A stretch of DNA of 64,000 nucleotides, taken from contig NZ_QLSU01000004.1 in assembly GCF_003268775.1 (NCBI RefSeq), positions 1 through 64,000 on the forward strand. Direction: 5' to 3'. Below the pieces are notes generated by a model that did no database searches, had not been told where the DNA came from, and worked only from the letters and a program-made list of their open reading frames with translations. Positions within the stretch are counted from its first letter, which is position 1. Every line of letters starts with the position of its first letter. This document shows, piece after piece, positions 8,629 to 17,597 of this stretch. This stretch comes from Paraburkholderia unamae. GTDB taxonomy: Bacteria > Pseudomonadota > Gammaproteobacteria > Burkholderiales > Burkholderiaceae. The position numbers and the translations under genes are program-made.

Positions 8629-9025
8629 TCCCGAATCTTCTCACCTTTGCCGCCCGCATGCCGTCGCCACGGGCGCGGCGGCTTGTCGCTTCGTCAGGCC
8701 TGGCAATAAAAAACGCCTTGAGATCAGGGCTAAAGTTGATTTATCACCATTTTGCCAATGGCTGCATTTGCTGCTCCACGCCTTCACCGCGCGTGCGCCC
8801 AGCTCCCTCCTGAAAACGCTCACCTTTGTGCTTCGACACCCTGGTTCGTCGCGCATCGAGTGCGTCTGCCGATAAAATTCGGCTCACCTGTTCAGCCGTC
8901 ACTTTAGCGTTTTAGCCTTGTTTTCAAGGCATTTTCTCGCGTGAGGGCCTCGCGCCCGCTCAAGCGCCGGTCGCTCAAAGGTGCGCAGCCGCACGCCGTC
9001 GCACTCACTCCCGAAAACGCTCACC
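8629..9025 (-). repeat. Three dispersed iteron-like 17-mers (8629-8645, 8808-8824, 9009-9025)
   Basis: Read on the minus strand they are GGTGAGAAGATTCGGGA, GGTGAGCGTTTTCAGGA and GGTGAGCGTTTTCGGGA, the same element as the origin iterons at 52.6-54.0 kb. They occupy the otherwise gene-free 620 bp between the 91-aa gene and the methyltransferase gene, all in one orientation, about 180-200 bp apart. I see nothing else in this gap. Confidence 0.7.
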
Positions 9026-9107
9026 TTTGCGTCGAACCGTGCCTTGACGCCGCTCGCGCGCCTCTCCAGACTGTGCGGGTCGTCACGTCCAGGGGTTCTC
9101 CAGCGCC

Positions 9108-9911
9108 ATGAATCACGTCACGCCGTTCATTCCCGATCGCTTTCACCACGCCGCGCAGCATTACCTGAGCGGCCGCCCCGCCTACTCACCCGCCTTGATC
9201 CGCCGCGTCGCGCAACACGTCGGGCTCGACGGCTCGCAGCGTCTGCTCGACCTGGGCTGCGGTCCCGGCCAGCTTTCGCTCGCATTCGCCAGTTGGGTGG
9301 CGCACGCCATTGCCGTCGATCCCGAGCCCGCCATGCTCGACATCGCCGCGCAACTCGGCGCGGGCATCGCGCCGAACATCGAATACCGTCAGGGCAGTTC
9401 GTACGATCTGGGCCCCGCCTTCGGCGCGTTCCATCTCGCCGTGATCGGCCGGGCGTTTCACTGGATGGATCGCAGCGACACGCTCGCGCGCCTCGACACG
9501 CTGCTCACGCCGCGCGGCGCCGTGGCGCTCTTCAACACCTCGCATCTCGACGACCCGCTGCGCCCGTGGGCACGCGAGTATCGCGAGCTGCTCGACAGTT
9601 ACGCCGATACCGACCCGGCGCGCGCCCAGCGCAAGTCGGCGGAGTGGGAAAGCCATCTCGACGTGCTTGCGCGCTCCGCGTTCGCCGCGCTGGAGCGCGT
9701 TAGCGTGATCGAATACCGGCGCGTCAGCGCCGCGCAATTGAAGGCGCGTCCGCTTTCGATGTCGAGCCTCTCGCGCGAGCGTCTGGGCGAGCGCCTCGAC
9801 GCCCTGCTGGCCGACATCGACGCGCTCGTGGCCGCCCATGCGGAGGCGGACGGCTGTCTGATCGAGCGCATCGAATCCACAGCGACGATCGCCGCGCGCG
9901 CGGATGCCTGA
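9108..9911 (+). CDS. Class I SAM-dependent methyltransferase
   Basis: 267 residues with the Rossmann methyltransferase core near the N-terminus: LLDLGCGPGQLSLAFASW (motif I, around 42-59) and an acidic residue at the end of the second strand (IAVDPEPAMLD). A FHLAVIGRAFHWMDR segment resembles motif post-II of the ubiquinone/menaquinone or trans-aconitate methyltransferase-like groups (Methyltransf_11/25). The C-terminal third is helical and specific. The substrate cannot be told from sequence. The gene stands alone, 75 bp before a thioredoxin gene in the same direction. Confidence 0.8.
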   Translation: MNHVTPFIPDRFHHAAQHYLSGRPAYSPALIRRVAQHVGLDGSQRLLDLGCGPGQLSLAFASWVAHAIAVDPEPAMLDIAAQLGAGIAPNIEYRQGSSYDLGPAFGAFHLAVIGRAFHWMDRSDTLARLDTLLTPRGAVALFNTSHLDDPLRPWAREYRELLDSYADTDPARAQRKSAEWESHLDVLARSAFAALERVSVIEYRRVSAAQLKARPLSMSSLSRERLGERLDALLADIDALVAAHAEADGCLIERIESTATIAARADA

Positions 9912-9986
9912 GCCCGCGCCTGAAGGGCGTCGCGCGATGCGGTATCGTATGGGCACGCCACTACGAGCCAGACGAGGAAGCACACG

Positions 9987-10298
9987 ATGAGCTATGCCAC
10001 GAACGCGCCCGCGCGCAAGGAAATCGACTCTCTCGGCGGGCCCGCCGTCATCGAGTTCGGCACCGACTGGTGCGGCTACTGCCAGGGCGCACAGCCCGTG
10101 ATCGGCGCGGCCTTCGAGCGCAACCCGCAGGTGCGCCGCCTGAAAGTGGAAGATGGACCGGGCCGCGCGCTGGGCCGCTCGTTTCGCGTGAAGCTCTGGC
10201 CCACGCTCATCTTCCTGCGCAACGGCGTGGAAGTCGCGCGCGTGGTGCGTCCGCAGAACGCCGCCGAGCTCGACGAGGCTTTCGCCACGCTCGCGTAG
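9987..10298 (+). CDS. Thioredoxin-family protein (CGYC active site)
   Basis: A 103-residue single-domain protein without signal peptide. The strand AVIEFGTDWCGYCQGAQPVI carries the redox centre C-G-Y-C (residues about 30-33), and KLWPTLIFLRNG provides the cis-proline before the second redox-facing strand. Central residues differ from canonical CGPC thioredoxin, so reduction potential and partners may differ. Cytoplasmic. A GACGAGGAAG ribosome site lies nine bases upstream. It may be cotranscribed with the methyltransferase. Confidence 0.85.
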   Translation: MSYATNAPARKEIDSLGGPAVIEFGTDWCGYCQGAQPVIGAAFERNPQVRRLKVEDGPGRALGRSFRVKLWPTLIFLRNGVEVARVVRPQNAAELDEAFATLA

Positions 10299-10370
10299 TC
10301 GCTCGCGTCGCTCCAAGGCACTCGCGTCGCTCGCCCCCTCACACGCGGTCCCCGCCCTCGCGCGGACCGC

Positions 10371-10387
10371 CCCCGTAAATCCTCACC
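10371..10387 (-). repeat. Dispersed iteron-like 17-mer
   Basis: Minus-strand GGTGAGGATTTACGGGG, fitting GGTGAG-N6-CGGG[A/G]. It lies in the 107-bp convergent gap between the thioredoxin gene and hpaR. Confidence 0.6.
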
Positions 10388-10405
10388 TCAACGCGCGCGC
10401 GGCGT

Positions 10406-10855
10406 TCAGTCCTCCAGGCCCGCGAGCAGATCGTCGACCGCGCGGTACACGCGCTCGACCACCTCAGGCCCCACCTGCTCTTCCAGCGCCTTGTAGCGCG
10501 CCTCCAGATCCTTCGAAATCGCCTTCACGAGCTGATGGCTCTTTTTCGTGAGCGAGACGAGCACGCGCCGCTGGTCGTCGGCGAAGCGCTCCTTCGTCAC
10601 GAGACCTAGCGCCTCCATGCGGGCGAGCACGCCCGCCATGCTCGGGCTGGAAATCGTGCACAGATCGGAAATTTGCCGCGGCTCGAGCGGGCCGCTTTCG
10701 TTGAGCGCGCGTATCACGCGCCACTGCTGCTCGGTGAGCCCGTGCGAGGTGATGAGCGGGCGAAAGCGCTCCATCATTTTTTCGCGCGCGCGCAGGAGCA
10801 ACATGGGCAGGTTGCGGTGCGCAACGCGGGTGGACGAACGCGAGTTTTCAGACAT
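10406..10855 (-). CDS. hpaR: HpaR, MarR-family repressor of homoprotocatechuate catabolism
   Basis: 149 residues of the HpaR subgroup of MarR regulators: N-terminal dimerisation helix (RNLPMLLLRAREKMMERFRPLI), winged helix (GLTEQQWRVIRALNESGPLEPRQISDL, SPSMAGVLARMEALGLVTKERFADDQRRVLVSLT) and C-terminal helices. It is divergent from the hpa operon, which is the standard arrangement. Family knowledge: HpaR binds operators between itself and hpaG and is released by 4-hydroxyphenylacetate or homoprotocatechuate. Palindromes in the divergent gap fit this. Confidence 0.9.
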   Translation of the reverse strand: MSENSRSSTRVAHRNLPMLLLRAREKMMERFRPLITSHGLTEQQWRVIRALNESGPLEPRQISDLCTISSPSMAGVLARMEALGLVTKERFADDQRRVLVSLTKKSHQLVKAISKDLEARYKALEEQVGPEVVERVYRAVDDLLAGLED

Positions 10856-10942
10856 GGTGGTTTCGGCCAGGCGAAGAATCGGGACACTGGGGAGATCCCA
10901 GGGGAAACCCGCAAATATCTCATCGATGATTGACGACGGATG

Positions 10943-10972
10943 ATAGCAAGCGCACTATTGCTAACATGTTAG
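10943..10972. promoter_or_regulatory. Probable HpaR operator region
   Basis: In the gap between hpaR and hpaG1 there are two inverted elements: TAGCAA (10944-10949) against TTGCTA (10958-10963), and the perfect 12-bp palindrome CTAACATGTTAG at 10961-10972, ending 25 bp before hpaG1. The AT-rich palindrome is of a size bound by MarR dimers. Assignment to HpaR is by position. Confidence 0.55.
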
Positions 10973-10997
10973 TGTTTCCGGGAAGCCGACACAAGCC

Positions 10998-11780
10998 ATG
11001 TTTTCAGTTGCCGATCACCTGCTGCACGTCGAAGGCGAGGCCCTGCCGCGCGACGTGGACGCAGCCACCGTCCACGCGCTGCTCGCCACGGGCGCGCACG
11101 GCCGCCCGCCCGTGAGCGGCGCCGTCTACGGCACGCTGCTCAACGACCGTCACGCGCTCGAAGCGCTGGGCGACGCCGCGAACGCGCCCCCTTACAAGGC
11201 GCCGCCGCGCGCCCCCATTCTCTACCTGAAGCCGCGCAACACGCACGCCGGCCACCGTGCGCGCGTGGCCGTGCCCGGTGGCGAGGGTGCGCAGTTGGGT
11301 GTGCAAGTGGGCGCGTCGCTCGGCGTCGTGATCGGCCGCACCGCCACACGCGTCGCCGTGCATGAAGCATTCGATTACATCGCGGGCTATACGCTCGTGG
11401 CCGACCTTTGCGTGCCGCACGCCAGCGTCTATCGCCCCTCGGTGCGCTTTCGCGCCCGTGACAACTTCTGCGTGATCGGCCCGGCCGTGGTCGCGCGCCG
11501 CCATGTCGCTGACCCCGACCGACTCGACATCCGTGTGAACGTGACCGGCCAGCCCGCCTTCAGCGCCACGACGGCCACGAACCTGCGCGGCGTCGCGCAA
11601 TTGCTGGCCGACGTCACGGACTTCATGACGCTCGCCCTCGGCGACGTCCTCACGCTCGGCGTGCCGCACGGCGCGCCCGTGGCGCAGGCCGGCGCGCGCG
11701 CAACGCTCGCCATTGGCGACTGGGCGCCGCTCGAAATCGAATTCGTTGCTGCGAACGCGGCGCTGGGAGCACAAGCATGA
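10998..11780 (+). CDS. hpaG1: HpaG1, N-terminal subunit of homoprotocatechuate isomerase/decarboxylase (FAH fold)
   Basis: 260 residues of the fumarylacetoacetate-hydrolase fold. In E. coli HpaG/HpcE is one chain of two FAH domains; here the halves are separate genes overlapping by ATGA at 11777-11780. This half has YLKPRNTHAG, VGASLGVVIGRTATRV and the FIAGYTL-like IAGYTLVADL segment, but it lacks the complete metal-binding E-x-E set seen in the partner, as is usual for the N-terminal half. The enzyme decarboxylates 5-oxopent-3-ene-1,2,5-tricarboxylate and isomerises the product on the way to pyruvate and succinate semialdehyde. First gene of the catabolic operon. Confidence 0.85.
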   Translation: MFSVADHLLHVEGEALPRDVDAATVHALLATGAHGRPPVSGAVYGTLLNDRHALEALGDAANAPPYKAPPRAPILYLKPRNTHAGHRARVAVPGGEGAQLGVQVGASLGVVIGRTATRVAVHEAFDYIAGYTLVADLCVPHASVYRPSVRFRARDNFCVIGPAVVARRHVADPDRLDIRVNVTGQPAFSATTATNLRGVAQLLADVTDFMTLALGDVLTLGVPHGAPVAQAGARATLAIGDWAPLEIEFVAANAALGAQA

Positions 11781-12544
11781 TGCGCGGTCGCGTTGCCTAC
11801 GCAGGCGCAATCCACGAAGCCACGCCCGACTACACGCACGAGCAAAGCCGCGTGCGCCTTGCCGACGGACGCGTGCGCGACGAGCACGAGGTCGTGTGGC
11901 TCGCGCCGTTCGAGCCCGGCACGATCTTCGCGCTCGGGCTCAACTACGCCGAGCACGCCAAGGAATTGCAGTTCTCGAAGCAGGAAGAACCGCTCGTGTT
12001 CCTCAAGGGGCCGGGCAGCGTGATCGGCCATCGCGGCACGACGCGCCGTCCCGCCGACGTCACGTTCATGCACTACGAGTGCGAGCTTGCCGTCGTGATC
12101 GGCCGCACGGCGCAGAATGTGAAGCGCGAGGACGCCATGCAGTACGTGGCGGGCTATACGATCGCGAACGACTACGCGATTCGCGACTACCTGGAAAACT
12201 ACTATCGCCCGAACCTGCGCGTGAAGAATCGCGACGGCGGCACCGTGCTCGGTCCGTGGTTCGTCGACGCCGCCGATATCTCCGACGTCAACGCGCTCGG
12301 CCTGCGCACCTATGTGAACGGCGAACTCAAGCAGGACGGCAATACGCGCGATTTCGTCACGGGCATCGCCGAACTCATCGAGTATTTGAGCGGCTTCATG
12401 ACGCTCGCCCCCGGCGACGTCATTCTGACCGGCACGCCCGAAGGCGTCGTCAACGTGAATGCAGGCGACGAAGTGGTGTGCGAAATCGACGGGCTCGGCC
12501 GCCTCGTCAACACCATCGCGAGCGACGCCGACTACGGGCGTTGA
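11777..12544 (+). CDS. hpaG2: HpaG2, C-terminal subunit of homoprotocatechuate isomerase/decarboxylase
   Basis: 255 residues, a full FAH-family domain: FALGLNYAEHAKEL, VFLKGPGSVIG, MHYECELAVVIGRTAQNV (the E-x-E metal ligands) and AGYTIANDYAIRDY followed by the conserved metal/substrate loop. GDVILTGTPEGV near the C-terminus is also typical. Translationally coupled to hpaG1. Together they replace the single two-domain HpaG. Acts in the cytosol, fourth and fifth steps of the homoprotocatechuate meta-cleavage route. Confidence 0.9.
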   Translation: MMRGRVAYAGAIHEATPDYTHEQSRVRLADGRVRDEHEVVWLAPFEPGTIFALGLNYAEHAKELQFSKQEEPLVFLKGPGSVIGHRGTTRRPADVTFMHYECELAVVIGRTAQNVKREDAMQYVAGYTIANDYAIRDYLENYYRPNLRVKNRDGGTVLGPWFVDAADISDVNALGLRTYVNGELKQDGNTRDFVTGIAELIEYLSGFMTLAPGDVILTGTPEGVVNVNAGDEVVCEIDGLGRLVNTIASDADYGR

Positions 12545-12578
12545 TGCGGCAACGAATCGAACACAGGACAAGTTAGAC

Positions 12579-14036
12579 ATGCGAATCGAACATCTCATCA
12601 ACGGCCGCTCGCACGCCGGGCGCGATTACTTCGAGACCGTCAATCCCGCCAACCAGGACGTGCTCGCGGAAGTCGCGCGCGGCGGCGCGGAGGAAGTCGA
12701 TCTCGCGGTGCGCGCCGCGAAAGAAGCATTCCCCGCGTGGGCCGCCAAACCCGCGGCCGAGCGCGCCAAGGCCATCCGCAAGCTCGGCGAGCTGATCGCG
12801 AAGAACGTGCCGGAAATCGCGCAGACCGAAACGAAGGACACGGGTCAAACCATTTCGCAAACGGGCAAGCAGCTCGTGCCGCGCGCCGCCGACAACTTCA
12901 GCTACTTCGCCGAAGTCTGCACGGCCGTGGACGGCCATACCTATCCCACCGCCACGCACCTCAATTACACGTTGTTCCACCCGGTTGGCGTGTGCGCGCT
13001 CATTTCGCCGTGGAACGTGCCGTTCATGACGGCCACGTGGAAGGTCGCGCCCTGCCTCGCGTTCGGCAACACGGCCGTGCTGAAGATGAGCGAGCTTTCG
13101 CCGCTCACGGCCTCCATGCTCGGCCAGCTCGCGCTCGACGCCGGCATTCCGGCGGGCGTGCTCAATGTCGTGCACGGCTATGGCCAGGAAGCGGGCGAGC
13201 CGCTCGTCGCGCATCCCGACGTGCGCGCGGTGTCGTTCACGGGTTCGACGGCCACGGGCAACCGCATCGTGCAGGCCGCGGGCCTCAAGAAGTTCTCGAT
13301 GGAACTGGGCGGCAAGTCGCCGTTCGTGATTTTCGACGACGCCGATTTCGAACGCGCGCTCGACGCCGCCGTGTTCATGATCTTCTCGAACAACGGCGAG
13401 CGCTGCACAGCCGGTTCGCGCATTCTGGTGCAACGCTCGATCTACGCGAAGTTCGCGGAGCGCTTCATCGAACGCGCGAAGCGCATTACCGTGGGCGATC
13501 CGCTCGACGAGAAAACCATCGTCGGCCCGATGATCAGCCAGGGCCATCTCGCGAAGGTGCGCAGCTACATCGAGCTCGGTTCGAAGGAAGGCGCGACGCT
13601 CGCGTGCGGCGGGCTCGACGCCCCCACCGTGCCCGACGCCCTCAAGAAGGGCAACTTCGTGCAGCCCACCGTGTTCGTCGATGTCGATAACCGCATGCGC
13701 ATCGCACAGGAGGAAATCTTCGGGCCGGTCGCCTGCCTGATTCCCTTCGAAGACGAAGCCGACGCGATCCGCCTTTCCAACGACATCGCCTATGGCCTTT
13801 CCAGCTACGTGTGGACCGAGAACACCGGCCGCGCGCTGCGCGTGGCGGCCGCCGTGGAAGCGGGCATGTGCTTCGTGAACAGCCAGAACGTGCGCGACCT
13901 GCGCCAGCCGTTTGGCGGCACGAAGGCTTCCGGCGTGGGCCGCGAAGGCGGCACGTGGAGCTACGAAGTGTTCCTCGAACCGAAGAACGTGTGCGTTTCG
14001 CTCGGTTCGCATCACATTCCGCACTGGGGCGTGTAA
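12579..14036 (+). CDS. hpaE: HpaE, 5-carboxymethyl-2-hydroxymuconate semialdehyde dehydrogenase
   Basis: 485 residues of the aldehyde dehydrogenase superfamily, HpaE subgroup (N-terminus MRIEHLINGRSHAG). NAD site: SPWNVPF and the SFTGSTATG turn; catalytic glutamate in MELGGKSP; catalytic cysteine in NNGERCTAGSR; QEEIFGPV near the C-terminus. Start 12579 is chosen over an upstream in-frame codon because it gives the family N-terminus and lies 34 bp after hpaG2. It oxidises the ring-cleavage semialdehyde with NAD+. The stop codon overlaps the hpaD start (TAATG). Confidence 0.92.
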   Translation: MRIEHLINGRSHAGRDYFETVNPANQDVLAEVARGGAEEVDLAVRAAKEAFPAWAAKPAAERAKAIRKLGELIAKNVPEIAQTETKDTGQTISQTGKQLVPRAADNFSYFAEVCTAVDGHTYPTATHLNYTLFHPVGVCALISPWNVPFMTATWKVAPCLAFGNTAVLKMSELSPLTASMLGQLALDAGIPAGVLNVVHGYGQEAGEPLVAHPDVRAVSFTGSTATGNRIVQAAGLKKFSMELGGKSPFVIFDDADFERALDAAVFMIFSNNGERCTAGSRILVQRSIYAKFAERFIERAKRITVGDPLDEKTIVGPMISQGHLAKVRSYIELGSKEGATLACGGLDAPTVPDALKKGNFVQPTVFVDVDNRMRIAQEEIFGPVACLIPFEDEADAIRLSNDIAYGLSSYVWTENTGRALRVAAAVEAGMCFVNSQNVRDLRQPFGGTKASGVGREGGTWSYEVFLEPKNVCVSLGSHHIPHWGV

Positions 14037-14899
14037 TGGGCAAACTCGCGCTGGCAGCGAAGGTCACGCATGTGCCTTCGCTCTATCTTTCCGAACTGGA
14101 CGGCCCGCACAAGGGCTGCCGCCAGGCCGCCATAGACGGCCATCACGAGATCGGCCGCCGCTGCCGCGAACTGGGCGTCGACACGATCGTGGTGTTCGAC
14201 GTGCACTGGCTCGTGAACAGCGAATATCACATCAACTGCGCGCCGCGCTTCGACGGCGTCTACACCAGCAACGAGCTGCCGCATTTCATCAAGAACATGC
14301 AGTACGCCTATCCGGGCAATCCGCAGCTCGGGCATCTGATCGCTGAAGTCGCGAACGAAATGGGCATCAAGAGCCGCGCGCACAGCGACACGACGCTCGA
14401 CCTCGAATACGGCACGCTCGTGCCCATGCGCTACATGAACGGCGACGAGCATTTCCGCACCGTCTCCGTGGCCGCCTGGTGCATGTGGCACGACCTCGCC
14501 ACGAGCGCGCGCTTCGGGCTGGCCGTGCGCCGCGCGATCGAGGAGCACTACGACGGCACGGTGGCGATCCTCGCGAGCGGTTCGCTCAGCCACCACTTCG
14601 CCAACAACGGCACGGCCGAAGCGTTCATGCACAAGGTCTGGGACCCGTTCCTCGAAGCGACCGACCGCAACGTCGTGGCAATGTGGGAGCGCGGCGACTG
14701 GAAGACCTTCTGCGGCATGCTGCCCATGTACAACGAAAAGTGCTGGGGCGAAGGCGGCATGCACGACACGGCCATGCTGCTCGGCGCGCTCGGCTGGGAC
14801 CGCTACGAAGGCCGCGCGGAAATCGTCACGCCGTATTTCGGCAGCTCCGGCACCGGGCAGATCAACGCGATCCTGCCGGTCACGCCGCTGCCCGCTTGA
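14036..14899 (+). CDS. hpaD: HpaD, 3,4-dihydroxyphenylacetate 2,3-dioxygenase
   Basis: 287 residues of the class III (LigB-type) extradiol dioxygenase family. The N-terminus MGKLALAAKVTHVPSLYLSELDGPHKGCRQAAI carries the first iron histidine (KVTHVPS), DVHWLVN the second, and the family glutamate follows in the C-terminal half; ASGSLSHHF is the conserved catalytic-histidine region. It opens the ring of homoprotocatechuate. ATG overlaps the hpaE stop by one base, so translation is coupled; an upstream in-frame start would overlap hpaE deeply and is rejected. Confidence 0.92.
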   Translation: MGKLALAAKVTHVPSLYLSELDGPHKGCRQAAIDGHHEIGRRCRELGVDTIVVFDVHWLVNSEYHINCAPRFDGVYTSNELPHFIKNMQYAYPGNPQLGHLIAEVANEMGIKSRAHSDTTLDLEYGTLVPMRYMNGDEHFRTVSVAAWCMWHDLATSARFGLAVRRAIEEHYDGTVAILASGSLSHHFANNGTAEAFMHKVWDPFLEATDRNVVAMWERGDWKTFCGMLPMYNEKCWGEGGMHDTAMLLGALGWDRYEGRAEIVTPYFGSSGTGQINAILPVTPLPA

Positions 14900-14915
14900 A
14901 GAACGGGAGACCGCC

Positions 14916-15317
14916 ATGCCCCATCTCACCCTCGAATACAGCGCGAATCTCGCGGATACGAACAGCATCGGCCAGCTTTGCGAAACGCTCGCGCACGTGC
15001 TCGACGCGCAGCGCGACGACAGCGGCGCGCGCGTCTACCCGCGCGGCGGCATTCGCACGCGCGCGCTGCGCTGCGAGCAGTTCTTCGTGGCCGACGGCAA
15101 CCCGGAAAACGCCTTCCTGCACGGCTGCCTGAAGATCGGCGCGGGCCGCTCGCAGGCCGTGCGCAAGGCGACAGGCGACGCGCTTTTCGAAGCGATCAAG
15201 CAGCACTTCGCCCAGGCCTTCGCCACGCACGGCCTCGCGCTCTCGCTCGAAATCGTCGAGTTCAGCGAGGAAGGCGCATGGAAGCACAACAACCTGCACG
15301 CCAGGCTCAAAACGTGA
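14916..15317 (+). CDS. hpaF: HpaF, 5-carboxymethyl-2-hydroxymuconate delta-isomerase
   Basis: 133 residues of the tautomerase superfamily (CHMI). The N-terminus is [12 protein letters not shown]; Pro2 becomes the catalytic N-terminal proline after removal of Met. [25 protein letters not shown] and the C-terminal [21 protein letters not shown] are family signatures. It isomerises the HpaE product. It sits 16 bp after hpaD with GGGAGA before the start. Confidence 0.92.
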   Translation: MPHLTLEYSANLADTNSIGQLCETLAHVLDAQRDDSGARVYPRGGIRTRALRCEQFFVADGNPENAFLHGCLKIGAGRSQAVRKATGDALFEAIKQHFAQAFATHGLALSLEIVEFSEEGAWKHNNLHARLKT

Positions 15318-15342
15318 GCGCCGGCTCGCAATGGAATTCATG

Positions 15343-16146
15343 ATGCTAGATCAGCAAACCATCCGCGAGCTGGCCGCGCAGCTCGACGAAGCGGAACGCA
15401 CGCGCACGCAGTTGCGCCACTTTTCTCGCGCGCATCCCGAGATGACGATCGACGACGGCTATGCGATCCAGCGCGAATGGGTCAAGCTCAAGCTCGCGGC
15501 GGGCCACACGATCAAGGGCCGCAAGATCGGCCTCACCTCGCGCGCCATGCAGCGTTCCTCGCAGATCGACGAACCCGACTACGCGCCGCTGCTCGACAGC
15601 ATGTTCATTCCTGCCGGCGGCGACATACGCGCCGACCGCTTCATCGCGCCGCGCGTGGAAGTGGAGCTGGCGTTCGTGCTGAACCGCCCGCTGCAAGGAC
15701 CCGACGTCACGCTGTTCGACGTGCTCGACGCCACCGCTTATGTGACGCCCGCCATCGAGATCATCGACGCGCGCATCGAGCAGTTCGACCGCGAAACCAA
15801 AGCGCCGCGCAAGGTGTTCGACACGATCTCCGACTTCGCCGCCAACGCGGGCGTGGTGCTGGGCGGCCGCCCCGTGAAGCCGCTCGACGTGGATCTGCGC
15901 TGGGTGGGCGCGCTGCTCTACAAGAACGGCGCCGTGGAGGAAAGCGGCCTTGCCGCCGCCGTGCTCAATCATCCGGCCACGGGCGTGGCCTGGCTCGCCA
16001 ACAAGATCGCGCGCCACGACGAGCGCCTCGAAGCCGGCGACGTGATCCTGAGCGGCTCGTTCACGGCCCCGATTGCCGCTCGCGCAGGCGACACGTTCCA
16101 CGCCGATTACGGCCCGCTGGGCGGCATCGGCTTCAATTTCATCTGA
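15343..16146 (+). CDS. hpaH: HpaH, 2-oxo-hepta-3-ene-1,7-dioate hydratase
   Basis: 267 residues, the usual length, when started at the third in-frame ATG (15343, [18 protein letters not shown]); starts at 15331 and 15340 are possible but add residues absent from the family. FAH-like hydratase fold with [15 protein letters not shown] (metal ligands) and GKIGLTS-like [13 protein letters not shown]. It hydrates the C7 dienoate after decarboxylation. Penultimate step of the route; 26 bp after hpaF. Confidence 0.9.
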   Translation: MLDQQTIRELAAQLDEAERTRTQLRHFSRAHPEMTIDDGYAIQREWVKLKLAAGHTIKGRKIGLTSRAMQRSSQIDEPDYAPLLDSMFIPAGGDIRADRFIAPRVEVELAFVLNRPLQGPDVTLFDVLDATAYVTPAIEIIDARIEQFDRETKAPRKVFDTISDFAANAGVVLGGRPVKPLDVDLRWVGALLYKNGAVEESGLAAAVLNHPATGVAWLANKIARHDERLEAGDVILSGSFTAPIAARAGDTFHADYGPLGGIGFNFI

Positions 16147-16163
16147 TCAGGATTCCAGAACGC

Positions 16164-16946
16164 ATGACCGCACCTGCCAACCCGTTCAAACACGCGCTCG
16201 CGCAAGGCCGCCCGCAAATCGGCCTGTGGGCCGCGCTGGCCGACTCGTATGTGAGCGAATTGCTCGCGACCACGGGCTTCGACTGGCTGCTGATCGACGG
16301 CGAACACGCGCCCAACGACTTGCGCAGCACGCTCGCGCAATTACAGGCCGTCGCGCCTTATGCCACGCACCCGATCGTGCGGCCCGTGCGCAACGACGCC
16401 GCGATCATCAAACAGTTGCTCGACATCGGCACGCAAACGCTGCTCGTGCCGATGATCGAGAACGCTGACGAGGCGCGCGCCGCCGTGGCCGCCACGCGCT
16501 ACCCGCCGCACGGCGTGCGCGGCGTTGGCAGCGCGCTCGCGCGTGCCTCGCGCTGGAACGGTTCGCCCGATTATCTGCATCACGCCGCCGAACAATTGTG
16601 CGTGCTGGTGCAGGTGGAAACCGCGAGCGCGCTCGCGCAGCTCGACGAGATCGCCGCGGTGGAAGGCGTGGACGGCGTATTCTTCGGCCCGGCGGACTTG
16701 AGCGCTTCGATGGGCTTGCTCGGCCAGCCCGGTTCGACGCCGGTGCGCGAAGCGATCTGCAAGGGCATACGCGCCGTGCGCGCGCAAGGCAAGGGCGCGG
16801 GCGTGCTCGCGCCCGATCCGGCGATTGCGAACGACTATCTCGAAGCGGGCGCGACGTTCGTTGCCGTGGGGAGCGACGTCTCGCTGCTGGCACGCAGCGC
16901 GAGCGAGCTTGCCGCGAAGTTCCGCCAGCCTGCGGCGCAAGGCTGA
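16164..16946 (+). CDS. hpaI: HpaI, 4-hydroxy-2-oxoheptanedioate aldolase
   Basis: 260 residues of the class II pyruvate aldolase (HpcH/HpaI) family: [33 protein letters not shown] contains the catalytic histidine, RPVRND the arginine that binds the pyruvate carboxylate, and VQVETASAL with [14 protein letters not shown] the metal ligands. It cleaves 4-hydroxy-2-oxoheptanedioate to pyruvate and succinate semialdehyde. Start 16164 follows AGGA. Last hpa gene; a hairpin follows. The upper-pathway genes hpaB and hpaC and a transporter hpaX are not in the window. Confidence 0.92.
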   Translation: MTAPANPFKHALAQGRPQIGLWAALADSYVSELLATTGFDWLLIDGEHAPNDLRSTLAQLQAVAPYATHPIVRPVRNDAAIIKQLLDIGTQTLLVPMIENADEARAAVAATRYPPHGVRGVGSALARASRWNGSPDYLHHAAEQLCVLVQVETASALAQLDEIAAVEGVDGVFFGPADLSASMGLLGQPGSTPVREAICKGIRAVRAQGKGAGVLAPDPAIANDYLEAGATFVAVGSDVSLLARSASELAAKFRQPAAQG

Positions 16947-16959
16947 CACCCTGCTTGCC

Positions 16960-16979
16960 AACGCCGCACGCGCGGCGTT
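16960..16979. terminator. Hairpin between convergent hpaI and marR
   Basis: AACGCCGC and its exact complement GCGGCGTT around an ACGC loop, between two converging stop codons. No T tract of note follows, so terminator strength is uncertain. Confidence 0.5.
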
Positions 16980-16983
16980 CGGC

Positions 16984-17427
16984 TTATTCGCTCTCTTTGC
17001 CGCTTGCCACGAGCCTGGCCAGCACGCTCGTCAGCACCTCGCGCTCGTGCTCGCTGAGCGTGGCGAGAATCGCCTCGTTCGTAGCCTTCGAAATCGTCGA
17101 GGCGCGCCGGTACGTGCTGCGCCCTTGCGTCGTGAGCGCCACGAGCACGCCGCGCGCGTCTGCTTCGTTCGAGGTTTTGGCGAGCAGGCCCTTGCGCTCC
17201 AGCACGTCGGTGGCGCGGCTCGCCTGGCTGCGGTCGAGGTTCGACACGCGCCCGAGATCCGACACCGACAACGGCCCGAACGCGCCCACGCTCAGCAGCA
17301 GGCGCGCCTCCGTGAGCGACAGCGAAAGCGCCGCCTCGAACGCGTCGTTCATCGTGCGGTCGGTCTGCTTCTTGAGCACATGCAGCCGGTACGTGAACAG
17401 CTCTTCGATGTTGTACTTCCCCGTCAT
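16984..17427 (-). CDS. MarR-family transcriptional regulator
   Basis: 147 residues: N-terminal helix (YNIEELFTYRLHVLKKQTDRTMND), winged helix (LSVSDLGRVSNLDRSQASRATDVLERKGLLAKTSNEADARGVLVALTTQG) and C-terminal dimerisation helices. It is divergent from the class II aldolase gene and most likely represses the module 17598-19377 (and perhaps the MHS transporter). Ligand unknown. It is a different subgroup from HpaR. An imperfect AAAT-rich inverted repeat in the divergent gap (about 17521-17550) could be its operator, but I hold that loosely. Confidence 0.85.
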   Translation of the reverse strand: MTGKYNIEELFTYRLHVLKKQTDRTMNDAFEAALSLSLTEARLLLSVGAFGPLSVSDLGRVSNLDRSQASRATDVLERKGLLAKTSNEADARGVLVALTTQGRSTYRRASTISKATNEAILATLSEHEREVLTSVLARLVASGKESE

Positions 17428-17597
17428 TCGTCTTCCCGCCTGGTTTTCCGCGGCCGCAAAAGCGCGTCCCTGCCGTTAGCATAGCATCGCCGCGAACCCT
17501 TTTCCGCAAGCGTTTCATGGAAAATTTGATGCTTGCACACGCATTTATTTGCGCGTAGGATCGGCGTGATCAGAGCCTGAAAAAGGAGGAGACTTTC

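Noticed and set aside
8865..8887. CCGATAAAATTCGG followed by CTCACC, resembling another iteron
   Set aside because: The distance between the CTCACC and CCG parts does not fit the 17-bp element.
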